A stretch of 64,000 nucleotides of DNA, taken from Diploscapter coronatus. Lineage: Eukaryota; Nematoda; Chromadorea; Rhabditida; Rhabditidae. Of the stretch, positions 38,926-50,748 are shown one piece after another. The stretch is taken from contig OZ038423.1 in NCBI GenBank assembly GCA_964036155.1, forward strand, positions 6,029,249 to 6,093,248, given 5' to 3'. Position numbers and translations under genes: made by a program. The notes below the pieces were generated by a model. That model made no database searches and was not told the DNA's origin. It worked only from the letters and a program-made list of their open reading frames with translations. Position 1 is the stretch's first letter. Every line of letters begins with the position of its first letter.

Positions 38926-39145
38926 GACTCTCCACCATTCTCCTTCCCCACTCGCCCCTCTGCTAGCGACTAGCGACAACCCCGCCCCAGGTCTTTCTCA
39001 TTTCCCATTTCTCTTTTCCTCTTCTCCCTCTCCGCTCTTTCTTTTAGCATCTGCATCTCGGCTGCGTGCAACGTGCGAGTGCATACGATTCGCTCTGCTT
39101 TAGTTACCTCCACCCCATCCTGACCGACAATACCTACGGTCATTC

Positions 39146-39153
39146 TATATAAA
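39146..39153 (+). promoter_or_regulatory. mdl-1: TATA-box-like element of mdl-1
   Basis: TATATAAA within CTATATAAAGCCCC, about 165 bases before the start codon and 130 bases before the acceptor-like TTTCAG at 39283. The spacing fits a promoter producing a short outron that is removed by trans-splicing. Confidence 0.45.
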
Positions 39154-39213
39154 GCCCCATCAACTGATCATTCCTCTCTCTTCAAAGTTTATCAATCTTA
39201 CCATACTCTGCCG

Positions 39214-39220
39214 TGTTTAC
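39214..39220 (-). promoter_or_regulatory. Second FOXO/DAF-16 element (GTAAACA) upstream of mdl-1
   Basis: TGTTTAC on the + strand, 98 bases before the mdl-1 ATG and 15 bases before the CACGTG at 39235. See the copy at 38795. Confidence 0.4.
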
Positions 39221-39275
39221 GATCATGCATTGTTCACGTGAACTCAGAAACCGTTGTTTATGAAGGAGATTTCTT

Positions 39276-39283
39276 CGTTTCAG
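39276..39283 (+). promoter_or_regulatory. mdl-1: Acceptor-like site before the mdl-1 start, probable spliced-leader addition site
   Basis: TCGTTTCAG ends at 39283, 34 bases before the start codon at 39318, and no donor or coding exon is visible just upstream. In nematodes such an orphan acceptor close to the ATG usually marks trans-splicing. The start context ACCATGG is strong. Confidence 0.4.
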
Positions 39284-39317
39284 TATCCCACCTCATTTCT
39301 TTCGACCTCAACCCACC

Positions 39318-42300
39318 ATGGACACGCAGCAGCTGAGCATCGACACCTTGCTGACAGCAGCCCGACTACTCGAGACCCACCTCGCAGCTGCTCAACACCA
39401 GACCGGACAAGCACAGGGACTGTCATTTGCAGCCTCTCAACTGTCCCCTCTTCCATTACCCAACACCCAATCGACGGTTCTCTTGCCTGCCGCTGTCCTT
39501 GCTGCATCATCTCTACCTCAGCAGTTACACAATTCCCTCGTTGTTGCTAGTTCTTCGCCTCTAGAATATTCAATTGGTAGGATCCAATCAAGACGAGCCT
39601 AATTTGAACATGTCTTTGCAGAACAACAGCCCGACTTCCGTGATCTGGTCGGCAAGATCCGCGTTGCTGGATCGCCGAAGTTCTGCAGTTCGGCTTCAAC
39701 ATCCGCCTACCCTTACAACATTTCTCCATCTCCATCGAGAAAGAGCTCTGCGTCCAAGAACAGCAGGTTGGCAAATATTCCTTTACTGAATTGCGTATTT
39801 GATACTTTGGTTACTGTTTTTTGTCGTCTTCATTGCTCAGTCTTCAATTTTAATGCAACTTCATGCGTCCATTTCGGCTATATTCCTCAAAAATTCTTCA
39901 AGGCCTTATGGTCTCTTTGCAGTTGGGAAATGATGACTAAACTCGCTCAGTCAAACTTGAACCGCGCATTCCATTTAGTCGGAAACTTCATGCCATCATT
40001 TCGCGTGTCATTTATCATTGGGATCGATATTGATTATCGATTAGTGATCATTGTGAGCGACAGACGTTATCGAGAGGATCAGCTACTCAGTCATGCATAT
40101 GCAGCAAACAAACAGTGCTTCTACTTGACTTCATTAGCAGAGCGTCATCGCACTTTGTACTCCTTTTCTTTCTATTCGCGTCTTTCTTTTTCTTTATTCA
40201 CACGTGGCTGCTTTGGCTGCTGCCCTACAGTCTCCCCCCGATTGTTTGTCTTTCAATCTCACACTTTCAATCGAAATTGCGAAACATAAAGAGGGAACAC
40301 TTGTAGATTCATCAACAACTTTTCATGCGAATACCTAGAAACGCGTCTGATTCAAATCGCGCAATGAATTCATGAAGATCAACCATTTAAAGATCTCAAT
40401 ACAAACTCGTGTCGCGACGGCTACAATAGTCTTTTGTTCTGGCCGCTCTCTGCAGTCCACGAACTCTGATCTTGCATATCAAGATTATTTCTAGAATGAT
40501 TCAATTAGCCGTTTGTTTCTCAAATTAACTCGAATCAAATCAACGTGTTTATGAAATAAATTCAAGCGTTCTTCATAACAGGGTTTACATTTCCTTTCTG
40601 TGTCTATATATTCTGCGATATTTTAACGGCAATTCTAGTGACACGTCGATGCAATTAATAAAATGCGCGTGTGGAATGCTGAGAGCGGGAAGCAAAAATA
40701 GGAATTCGTTCGAATAACACGAGCAAATGTGATGCAGAAATTGTACAGAGGCATGCACAAAACAAATGCATTCGCTCGATTTACCATTAGAAAATTGCAG
40801 ATTGCACAAATAGCAACAATACCTCAAATATCAGAAATTTTTGCATTAGAATATATTTTTCGTGAAATTAGTAAATTGCTTCCGAGATTTTTGATTTCAG
40901 AAAGCAGGAAACTGAAATTTCTTCCGACTCCATAAAAGGATTGTCGGCGCGGATATTCTTTTTGATTTAATATTCGGCAGCAAAATTTCTTGGGTCTCGG
41001 ATTTTGAAATCGAGAGTTCAAACTAAAGATTCCACAAAATTTCTTAATTTCTCAATCAACATTGATTAGTCATGTTTCTAGGCGTGGGGAGAAAAATCGA
41101 TCTGCTTGGTTTTGCATCACGGTTTGATAATTTTGTCTCGTCGTGAGTCAGCCCTTTCGAGAATCGCATGTGGGGATGCATTTTCGTCCGATTCACACAA
41201 CAATTCACTCTTAAATCATCTAGCTTCTTCGGGAAGCAGAAATATGGTTGAATTTTCGTTTCCAATTTGATTTGCATCATTTCGTGCAATCTCCTCTCGT
41301 TCTATCTCGGAATGCACGTTCAATATTCCCGATAACGTCTCATTTACAGTCATATCGAGTGCCCGTGTCTGTCTGTCTGTCTGACAGTCTATCCGTAAGC
41401 GAAGGAATGCCCTGTCTTCTCTAATTCTGACATGATCACAGTGCGGACTTTGTCCTCTCTCTTTCTCTGTCACATTACAGGGAATTCTCTCTTCCCACCC
41501 AGCACGTGTGCGCCATGCCTCTCTTCTCATCTTCTCTTTTTCTCTCCTCACTCTATTTGTATAGTCGATCAGTCTTCCTATCGAACAATTAATAAATTGA
41601 CGATAACAACGAGCGACCTCAGTGCAGGCAAAATTTCAAAGATGCAATAGACTGACCAAAAAATCAGCAATGACTACTTTGGGAATGAATTGATAGAGAG
41701 GTCTCCTTCCTTACTGCTGCGTATTTGCCTCAGTTTCCCCCAACGCTACACCCCATGTGACCGGTTCCAATCACTGTCATCTCTGACGAAGACAACCATT
41801 CACGTGCTTCCCTCTCTCCATCTCTTGCATAGCACCGCCCTCTCGTACCTTCTTCTCTTATGGCTGATAGAGAGAAGGAATCCCCAACCATATGACAATC
41901 GTCAGTTGTGTGAGTGAGCGTGCGATACATCTTGATTGTAAGAAAGGAAATGAACTTTGCTGTCAAATCGAGAAAGACAGAGTTATGACGACAACAACAA
42001 CAACGAGTGCAGAAAATCAAACGTTCCAAATACGAAAGCGGACAAACCAAATAACTTGAATTATTTCAGGGCGGCTCACAACGAACTGGAGAAAACTCGT
42101 CGAGCCAACCTGCGTGGCTACCTCGAGAAGCTCAAATCTCTCGTGCCCCCGATCGCCGATGCTAGCAGAAACACCACGCTGGCCCTGCTGACGAGAGCTC
42201 GAGACCATATCAAGGTATTATTACTTTGTGCTTTCGATATTTGTCTGGACCAGTAAAGTAATTCATTTTGTATTCCTCCTCGTCTTTATACTCGAATTCT

Positions 42301-43792
42301 GTCTGCCCCTTTGCCATCTAGCGATAGCTATACGAAAACAAGTTTCGTAGCAGCAGCAGTAGTAGTAGTAGTAGTGGAAGCAGTCAAATGAAAACGCAAT
42401 TTTTAGCTCATGTGCCATGCAAAACACGCGCGCACGTGTACACATAACTGAAGACTTTCGCATTGTTGCGTTGCGCAGTCGCTGTAAACATTTTTGTTAT
42501 TCTGTTCAAAATAACTCTCACTGCTTGGTTGCCGATTCAAAATCTGTGACAAATATCATGCATAATGCCGATTTGAATACATACGGACAAAGCGCGATAA
42601 AATTAGTACAGTGCACGCCTTGTTTGCATATTTGGTACGCGTATCAGATAGATCTGCGCGTCTGCAGTCAGTTAGTCAACAACAGTTCCTCAGTCCCAGT
42701 CACCTAATCACCATCCAATCGTATCTCTGCACTCACGCTAGTCATCTAGTCATTCGATGTGATCTCTTTCGCTTGATCGCAATGTGACGAAAAGAAGCGA
42801 TAACAGCGGGGGAGGAGGCGCAGCAAATGACTTTCATGTGAATGAATATCTATCGATTCACTCTCTTCTCTAACAGGAAATGTTCGTTGATTGCGAGGGA
42901 GTTTGTGCAGCTTCTAAGAATAACGGCGTTATTTATCAGGGAGGGCCAATTGTCCATGCAAGAACAGGGGCAATATAATCGGATGATCTTTGCATGAAAG
43001 TAGCAGGAGGCAACTGCCTGCCAGACTTGCCACTAATTGTTGAGAGAGGGAATGAGCAAATGCCTGACGAGGCCAGCAAGGCCAACGGACAGGGGAGAGG
43101 GTTCTCTCAACACATGACAGTCCTGCACTTCTCTGATTCTCCTTAACCCTCATAAACTCGTGCCAGTCGCATTGCGTACGTGCTCACTTTTTTGCGTCTA
43201 TCTGCTCGGCGCTTCTCAGTCATCCGCCCTTTGGACAGCCTCCGTTCAAACTTTTGATCTCCTGATTTGACCCCACACAAGCTGCTCGCACTTTCTCACT
43301 AAAACTCGAAAACAATATGAAACCTTTGAAAATAAAATAAGAACAAATAATTTCAAGCAGCAAAATTGACACTTTCAGGATCTCCTCGCCATCAAAGCGA
43401 CGCTGGACGCTCGCAAGAATGAGGCTGAGATTAGACGACGTCAGCTTCTGGCCGAATTGGCCGCTTTAGGCGGTGCTCCGGAACAGCAGCCGATGACATC
43501 TGAGGCTGTGTCGGTGACTTCCTCTCGTCCCGAATCTCGTTGCGACTCTCTGTCTTCTGCCCGTCTGTCTCGCGACTCTCCGATGATCTTCCTGGAGTAC
43601 TCTCCATCGAACAAGCCCTCTGCCCAATCACCGCGTCCAGCGGCAACCATGCTGATCGACCCAGTAGCCGAGGGTCTGCTGCCAGCTATGCCGGCACTCC
43701 CCATCAGCTTTCCCCGTCCTGCTCCGACGGTCTTCCCTTCCTCAATCTTTGATCTCATCTGCGCTAATTCCAACCAAGCTACGGTTCACTAA
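39318..43792 (+). CDS. mdl-1: MDL-1, Mad/Mxd-family bHLH-zipper transcriptional repressor, 320 aa, 4 exons
   Basis: Exons: 39318-39576, 39622-39766, 42070-42214 and 43379-43792, phase-consistent. Mad proteins pair with Max-like partners, bind CACGTG and recruit the Sin3 repressor complex in the nucleus. The N-terminus [15 protein letters not shown] fits the Sin3-interaction helix (LLxAAxxLE). A Ser-rich linker follows ([15 protein letters not shown]). The third exon carries the basic region [20 protein letters not shown] with the E-box-contacting residues H, E and R, then the loop and helix 2 ([15 protein letters not shown]), very like C. elegans MDL-1. Exon 4 begins with a short heptad-like stretch ([23 protein letters not shown]), then a Ser/Pro-rich tail ending ANSNQATVH. 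Intron 2 is 2.3 kb and intron 3 is 1.2 kb; both hold candidate regulatory sites. The product is slightly longer than I recall for the C. elegans protein. Confidence 0.95.
42348..42376. repeat. (CAG)n/(TAG)n trinucleotide repeat in mdl-1 intron 3
   Basis: A run of TAG and CAG triplets (about nine units), intronic, between the bHLH exon and the last exon. No coding meaning. Confidence 0.8.
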
Positions 43793-46700
43793 ACGTCACA
43801 CACACACACACCCCATACGTTACGCATTGACATCTTGCCCTTATTTCCGACTAGATTTTGATAAGTATGGCATCTCGATATGAAATTGTGGAGTTGATTG
43901 CGATTTTGCTCTTACTCTCCACATCATGAAATCATGGCATCCTTTTGATGCTATGAGATGATATGGCCATCATTTTATTGTTATTTTCTAGATGACAAGT
44001 CAATGAATTCGGTACGATTTCTAGTTTCATTGACATGGTTCTTATTTTATTTGTTTTTCCTAATATTTTGGCATTTTGCTATTCCATAATTTTAATTCTA
44101 GCGATTTTTCGTATTGTTGGATAGAAAGACAGCAGCGATTGGTTCTGCAAGAGTTCGTTCTTTTTGATTGTTCATCGTCGTCTCATGTGACAAGTTTTAT
44201 CTCGCAAATTCTATCTCATCAAAGTCAGCAATTGTTTTTATTAATCATTTTCTCATTCTCATTGTTAAGTCCTCAGCCTTATAGTCAGAAATACCCCAGG
44301 ATTCATCACAATTCTCATTGTGTTATTTTTCTCCTTTGAAAATTATCTTCATAAATAGTCACCTCGATTCTTTGATTTTTAGTGGTCAGTTTGTTTCAGT
44401 CATTGTTATCATTTTCCTAGATCGATCCCATTTCTCTCTTCAGTCTACCTTTTATCATTGACTTCTTCTCTTTCCGTTTCGCTATCTCTGTTTCTGTCTT
44501 CAGATTTTAGTGCTGTTCGCGGTTCGTGTCGTCGCTATAACTTTATTATTATCTTTTCTTTTAAAGAAAAACGTGTCATTTGTCTGGTTTAATTTAATTC
44601 TTACGTCTATATTGGAAGAAGGATAAAGTATTTGATTGGAACAAAATCTGTTGTTTGTTTGTAGTTTGAAATGCACTGAAAAAGTATCGCAGAAAAATAG
44701 AACTGAAAATAGAAAAGAGCCATATTTTATATTCGTGTTCAGTGATGATGAAATGGAAGTGAGGGAAAGAAGGGAAAGTGGAAGTGGTTTTGTGTGGTTT
44801 CGTGCTGAATCGGAATGAAACTGCAGAAGCAGAAATCGAGAATGTTTCTGCATTTGTGCATAGCAGCGGCAGCTTTAAGACGGAAAATAGAAAGTTTTAC
44901 GAGCTTCTCTCGGACTGCCTGATCAAAGTCCAGCCCGGCCAGAAAGAGCCGAGCCTCCGGGGCTATGAAAACACTTCCTCGTTTGGACATAAAATAGCAG
45001 AGGAAACGGGAGGACGCAGAGAAATGAAAAATTATCGAGAAAGAAAAGCCTCGATTTGTCTTTCGCTTCTCTCGGCCGTGCTATCTATCTGTCTTCTTAT
45101 TGGAGAAAGGCCCGAGCAATTTCGAAAGTTGTGAATGTCAAAAGGATAAAAAATAGGAGGGCCGGGGGAAGGAAAGGACCTCCCTTTGCTCGTTTTCTAT
45201 GTAGTCTATTCCTAGGCCTAGGGCCTAAGAGAAGGAATCTTGGGAGGGACACGCACGCACTCAATTCTCTCCTTCGTCCCTATCTCTCTGACTCATAGTT
45301 TCTCCACTCTATTTCTCGAGTTCCTGCTTCTTTCCTCTGCCGAGCTTTCCCGATGGCACACATGAAACCGAGAGAGAAACACAACAAAAATTCGAGAAGA
45401 CAAAGAACGAAGAAATAAAAAATCGAGACCGAGATGGCCAGAGCTGTGGAGGAATGGAGGAGCAGCATTGTGGTAGAGGAGCAGAGACAGAGGGAACTAA
45501 TTCGAAGGGAAGCAATTATGGACGAGGGACCAAAAAGTGGAGTGAGCGATATGGTTTTCTAAGAAATAGGGCTCTAAATCTGGACATAAAATCATGAACC
45601 CAAATTTTTCACGCATCTACTTTCGGTAAAGGTAAAGAAAAATCCTAGACTTATTGTGGGTTAATCTTGTCCAGTTTCTAAGTTGTTTAGCAGATTTTTC
45701 TGATCGTAAAACTGAAGAAGCAGGTCGAATTTTGAAAATTTTGAAGATGGAATCAGAGTAAAGATATGGGGAAAATCAGCTTGGAGTTGTCATCGAATTA
45801 TCTTCTTATCTAAAGCGGAATTTGGAAAGGATTATTCCAAAAGGTGTTAGGTTTGGGGAATGACTCCCACTATTTGATATCAAACAAGATGTTCAAGGAT
45901 TTTTTTTAGTTTTTCTTGAAGAAATTTACTGCAAAACGTTTTTAAGCTGATGTTTCCTTAGAAATTTTGGCTATTGAGTTTGATGGATTTGGATAATGCA
46001 AATTTCATGTGACTGTTTGTTTATCTCTGCATTTCAGTTGACGTTTTTCAAAATTTTATTTAAAAATACTATAAGAAAAATATTATGCGACTATGCGCGA
46101 TTCCATAGTGATTTTACTTCAGAAAAATTAACAGGATGAAAATTAAGTTTTATTACTTTGATTTCATACCATGAAAGGAACGGGTTTTTTTCTTTCAAAT
46201 CTTAAGATCAAGCAGGAAAAAACGTTCAGTTGGTAAAAACTGTTGTTCGAGTGTTGGGGTTAGCATAAAATTTCATTTCATTGCTTGTGTGATTTCGAGA
46301 TCAACTGATATGTTTCACTTCCTGCAATTATGAGTCACGGAATGGCATGACCCTTTGTTATGTCACATATTCGCTTTTTCGCTTTCAAAGACTAAGCACT
46401 ATACACTCGGCACTGCATTTCGTTCGCATCCGTCTCTAAGCACCCCTTGCTGCTAAGCAAGAGATCATTCCTCCGGTCAAATATCCGGATTCCCATGTCC
46501 TTATTCTCGTCCTTCTCGATTACAGAGGCGTTTCTGTCTGTCGTGAGGAGATTTCCCTGCTCCGAGCTCAGTCGGGTCAAATTCCGAATTCAAACACAGA
46601 AACATCACATCAATAAGAGAATGGAGAGAGGAAGGGGCTTTGAGGTGGCAGACATGCAAAAAAAAGGCACTTACAATGGCACAGAACGCATGCAGCAACG

Positions 46701-47460
46701 CAGAAAAGACGGGAAATTTTGAGGAAAAAGTGAAGATGCGGGAAGAGTGGGGATTGGGAGAGAAGTGGAAGAATTTTGAGATGCGAACGGAAGGAGCGGG
46801 GAGCACGCAGGGCAGAGGCAGGGGAACGTGCTGCGATGATTCACATGTGGTTGGCACGTGGGAATGGTAACGATTGGAAAAAAGACAGAAAAAGAACGAA
46901 AACATTTTGAAGGAAATATTGTGAGAGCCGGCTGGGCTGTTTCTAGATTTTCTCACCTAAAATCTTCTTCACAATCTTTGTTATTTTTCTGCATCTGGTA
47001 GAGCAGCCAGAGTGTAAAACGTCAATATGCTATTCTTCTGTGTGTTTATATGCGTTTCTATGTTTGCACTCACTTATACAGGGTACACGCAGAATGCGAA
47101 CGTTCTTCTTCTTCTCCTCACATGCGACTTTTTAACTGAACCTGCGCAAACTGGTAAATGAAGACAAATAAAATAGGAAAAATGATAGAAATATTATATC
47201 AATTGACAGATTCAGTGACTTTCCCCAAATACAACAACCCTTGAATTTTTTCTTTCCATGCCACCTGTATTGTCAAGTTTTTGCATACTGGATGATAAAA
47301 GTGCCTGCATTTGAAAAAGAACAGGTCCGACAATAGAACCATTTCCGGGAAAATATAGTAGAACTAAGTATCAAAACTATCGCTCGGAAAATATCATAAA
47401 TAACTTAACCAATACTAAATTTACTCGAATGCTTCTTACTTCAAAAATATTCAAAAAGCG
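43793..47460. other. mdl-1 3' flank and intergenic DNA, no convincing gene
   Basis: A CA run (43797-43810) follows the mdl-1 stop directly. I found no clear AATAAA in the first several hundred bases. Pyrimidine-rich and purine-rich patches at 44.7-45.5 and 46.5-46.9 kb hold open frames of skewed composition. Two short, slightly protein-like frames (44739-44990 on -, and 45434-45562 on +) lack splice partners and are not annotated as genes. Confidence 0.4.
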
Positions 47461-47595
47461 AATTCACACAACAATTTGAATAATTTGTTACCCATAGTTA
47501 AGAGTATGGGACAAGGTATGAAAGATCTTTTTCCATACTATTTCGTAGGTAACAATGCAGTGAAGTAACGAATTATCCAAGTTGCCAATTCACAC
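47461..47595. repeat. Palindromic MITE copy B (ACGAAATAGTA family) with perfect 9-bp target duplication
   Basis: AATTCACAC at 47461-47469 is repeated exactly at 47587-47595. Between them the 117-bp element has inverted ends (AACAATTTGAATAATTTGTTAC against GGCAACTTGGATAATTCGTTAC on the - strand) and the family core CCTACGAAATAGTATGG. The duplication shows that the palindrome moved as a transposable unit. A 9-bp duplication would fit a Mutator-like element and 8 of the 9 would fit hAT, so the superfamily is open. Confidence 0.8.
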
Positions 47596-49738
47596 TATTT
47601 GACTTTGAAGTTTCATCTTCAGACTGAATCTGTTTCGTATTTTAACGAAAATTATCGGGTGATTTGTTTTAGAAAAAAAGAATAGATGAACGCAGGGGTA
47701 GAAATTTATTTCGGAACTTTAACACAAGTGCGTTAAATTAAGATAATCGTTATAGTAAAATATGCACCAGCTCTACTCAATTATTTAGTACAAGGAAAGA
47801 AAATTCTAACTTTTCTAATGTTTTTGGGTAACCATGAAATTTCTGATACTGCTTCGTTATTTTCTGATAGAATATCCATTCCTCAGGACCTGAGTTTTTC
47901 ATCATTTTTCTTTATCTCCAATCGCTATAAATGGAGTGATTACTTCTCTATTCTGACACGCTCTTTTGAATGAAGTGAAGCAATCCCATTCTATTCTATT
48001 TCATTTTATTTTGTTTTGAGCGATGCAAGCACGAACTAATTTGGCCGAAAATTGCATTGACACTTCATCGAAAGTTGAAATATCAAAGCAGAGATAAAGC
48101 TGTGGACACTCGTTATTCATTCAAAGTTCAGACTAAAACTCCGAATGCGAGTAGACCTATTTAGCTAACTCCAATGTTTCTGAATGGGAATGAATGTTAA
48201 AATAAACTAAGCACACATGGATGAATATGGAGAAAATTTACATAAATTTTCATTAGAATGAATACATTAATTGAAATGTCCGACGTAATGAATGGAATTA
48301 GAACCGTGAAAATATCGAAAATTGGACTCTCAAAGCTTCAAATTTCGAAATTTTTGCGAACAGACAATGCTATTTAAAATTCGATTCTGGATCTGAAGCA
48401 TACTATTTCCCACTGTCTAAATCGTAATCAAGTGATGCAAATTTACTTACTTTTACATATTATCAAATATGCTAAATTGTCAACTGTTCTTCATAATTCT
48501 CTCATAATGCTGTTATTTGTGTTGATAGTTTTCTGCTCACATGCTGTACGTTTTTTTTTGTTTCAGTTTGAGATTTCAAAAACAATAAGTCAAAAGGATC
48601 TCAAAATAAACATTCGAACTTAGCCATGTGGAAAATATTTTCTTTCGATGCAACGCAAAGGGTGATTTGATTAAAAATATCACCAAAGAAGATTGCCAAA
48701 TCATATGCAATTCTTCGCATAGTCGACTTGCCTCATTGAGATTCATCGTAAAAGATCTAAGAAAATTGGAAAAGAAACTAATTTTTGAAAAAATCTAAAA
48801 ATGTCAGGATGGAGCTTGGCGTTTCATCGTTGATCTCTGAACTTGTCCGTCGCTGAACGCTGTCAATCTTGCAGAAATTCAAAAATCTCTGCTAACTAAT
48901 CTCTTTCACTAACTTCGTGATATTCTCATGTTTCTTCCTTCAAACACATCCTACGCCTATTCAAAATAACTAACACTTCATTCGTTGTAATGAGTGATGA
49001 AATTGCACCCGCTGTTTTATGAATAGCTCAATTAATGTTTTTCTCATAAATTAGGAAAAAAAAAACTCTAGAAAATTTTGATGAAATCAATCGAATGAAA
49101 TATGATAGAATCCTAGAAGATAAACCTATGTTTCAAGAAAAATCACAATTGCGAAAGATTCTCGTTTTTGAACCGTCCTTTCACTTTCATTCAATAAAAA
49201 ACAATAGCGTGTCAAAACAACTTTATTTTACCATAAATTGGTGATAAATTACAACATTTTGCACTTACCTAATAAATAAACAGCAAAAGATTAGGAAATC
49301 GGAAAAGACGAATGCTGCCAGAAAAGTGACGATTTTATCACACAAAATTGATTGATTATTTATAGAGTTTCTCGTGACTTGAAAGAAGTTCTCTTTTTCC
49401 ACAGAAATTCACGTGAAATTTGGAAGGAAATAAACAAAACTGTCAAAGTTTCAGCGTTAAAATAAAATTGCATGTCGATAGAAATATTTCAGGGACCATT
49501 TTATCGAATGTAATTTCGATAAAGAAGAACAAAGATAAATTTGTAATTATCCTTTAGGGATGATAAAAAATTTTAAATAACTAAAAAACGTTTAAAAAAC
49601 CAAAGATAAACTATTCTAAATGTATTCTCAATCAAAATTCAAGAGAATCTGAATCTGTAGCCCATAGTTTTCAAACTGAGAAAGAACGATGGATTATCTA
49701 GATTAGGGCAAAATTCAAAATGTATCATTGAGACTAGT
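47596..49738. other. AT-rich intergenic DNA, no gene recognised
   Basis: Only one short frame is of interest: from about 48508 a hydrophobic start (MLLFVLIVFCSHA) resembles a signal peptide followed by GTACGT. It could be the missing first exon of the VWA-like/CUB gene, but its phase does not match the exon at 50749 and I see no linking exon. Confidence 0.35.
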
Positions 49739-50159
49739 TTAAGAGTGAATGTCAGCAAAAACCAGTTTTAGCAAAGGGGTATAAACAGGGGTCCGTAAAT
49801 CAGGCTGATTTTCACAGGGTTTGTTCAGTTTTTCACGCTGATCATCATGGTGTTTGTTTTTCATAAAAATTGTCGTATGCAGGATTACGGTAGCTTAAAG
49901 TTTTGACAGATCCGACCTCTGGAAAAATTCATAACTTTCTTATTTCGGAACAAAATTGAATGATTATTTTTTATTTCGTAGATCTTGAGTAAAGATATCA
50001 TAAAAATAAAAATATAATTTTGGGATATTATTTTTGACGGAAAAAAACAAACCACGCCATAATGATCAGCGTGAAAAACTGAACAATATATGTGAAAATC
50101 AGCCAATCGACGGACCCCTGAAAACACCGACTTCGGTTTTTCCTGACAATCACTCTTAA
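49739..50159. mobile_element. 413-bp foldback element with about 130-bp inverted repeats, flanked by TTAA
   Basis: The two arms are long near-identical inverted copies. Left: GAGTGAATGTCAG, AAAAACC, GGGGTCCGT, GGCTGATTTTCACA, TGTTCAGTTTTTCACGCTGA. The right arm, read on the - strand, gives the same blocks in order. Both outer ends abut TTAA (49739-49742 and 50156-50159), the target duplicated by piggyBac-like transposases. Long arms with a short loop also occur in other foldback families, so the class is tentative. The open frame on the - strand at 49885-50289 runs through the right arm and is not a gene. Confidence 0.75.
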
Positions 50160-50748
50160 ACGTTGGGATATTTATTTGGTTGATAATTTTGAACAAATGT
50201 AAATTATGCTCATCAGCATAATGCGGTGTGTCTATGAATCCATCAATATTTTCTGTGATTCTTCCATTAGGGAATAAGCTTTGATTCATTCAATTTCGTT
50301 ATCTTTTGCATAGGCGTAGTTAAGGTTACAAAGAACATCGATATTATGCCATACTTTTCGAGAAGCTTAAATGTAAACAAGAAGAGGAATAGTTAGCGGC
50401 GAATCTAGGCATCGAAATTGATAAGTATTATCAGTAAATTATATGACCACCTGTGGAAAGCATAGTTAGAACCATTTGACTTTGAAAATAGACTTTTCGA
50501 GAATACTAAGAATATGATTTTCCAGTCGCTAATTTATATTTGCTGTATTAATTTCATACTCACGAACGGACGAATTACCGAACATCAGAAAATAAAAGGT
50601 GATATTCATGGTCCTTTGTAAGTTGAAATTTTACCCTCATTTGGCGTAATGCAAATTAGTCTTCTATCTGAAACTATAGTTTTTGTTATCAAAAATCGAG
50701 AACTTTTTCCAAATATTCTAGTTTGAAAAATGAAATGTCATATTTCAG

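Larger units (their letters stand above)
34317..42438. promoter_or_regulatory. Cluster of nine CACGTG E-boxes across the mdl-1 upstream region and second intron
   Basis: CACGTG occurs at 34317, 34678, 36148, 38495, 39235, 40201, 41503, 41801 and 42433, nine times in 8.1 kb. In the other 56 kb I count about eight. CACGTG is the core bound by Max-containing bHLH-zipper dimers, including Mad/Max. The gene in the middle encodes a Mad protein, so direct feedback is plausible. Part of the excess reflects the higher G+C content here. The site at 39235 is only 83 bases before the start codon. Confidence 0.5.

Noticed and set aside
38534..39103. 189-codon open frame on the + strand upstream of mdl-1
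   Set aside because: Dominated by Ser/Leu/Pro from a pyrimidine-rich tract and ACACTC repeats; overlaps the likely promoter region.
44739..44990. 83-codon frame on the - strand starting MSKRGSVFIAPEARLF
   Set aside because: The first 50 codons look protein-like, but the end is low complexity and no splice partner was found. Might be a real small gene; not supported enough.
45434..45562. 42-codon frame on the + strand (MARAVEEWRSSIVVEEQR)
   Set aside because: Short, in purine-rich DNA that favours Glu/Arg/Gln codons, with no other evidence.
49885..50289. 134-codon open frame on the - strand
   Set aside because: Runs through the right arm of the foldback element, so it is repeat-derived and not transposase-like.
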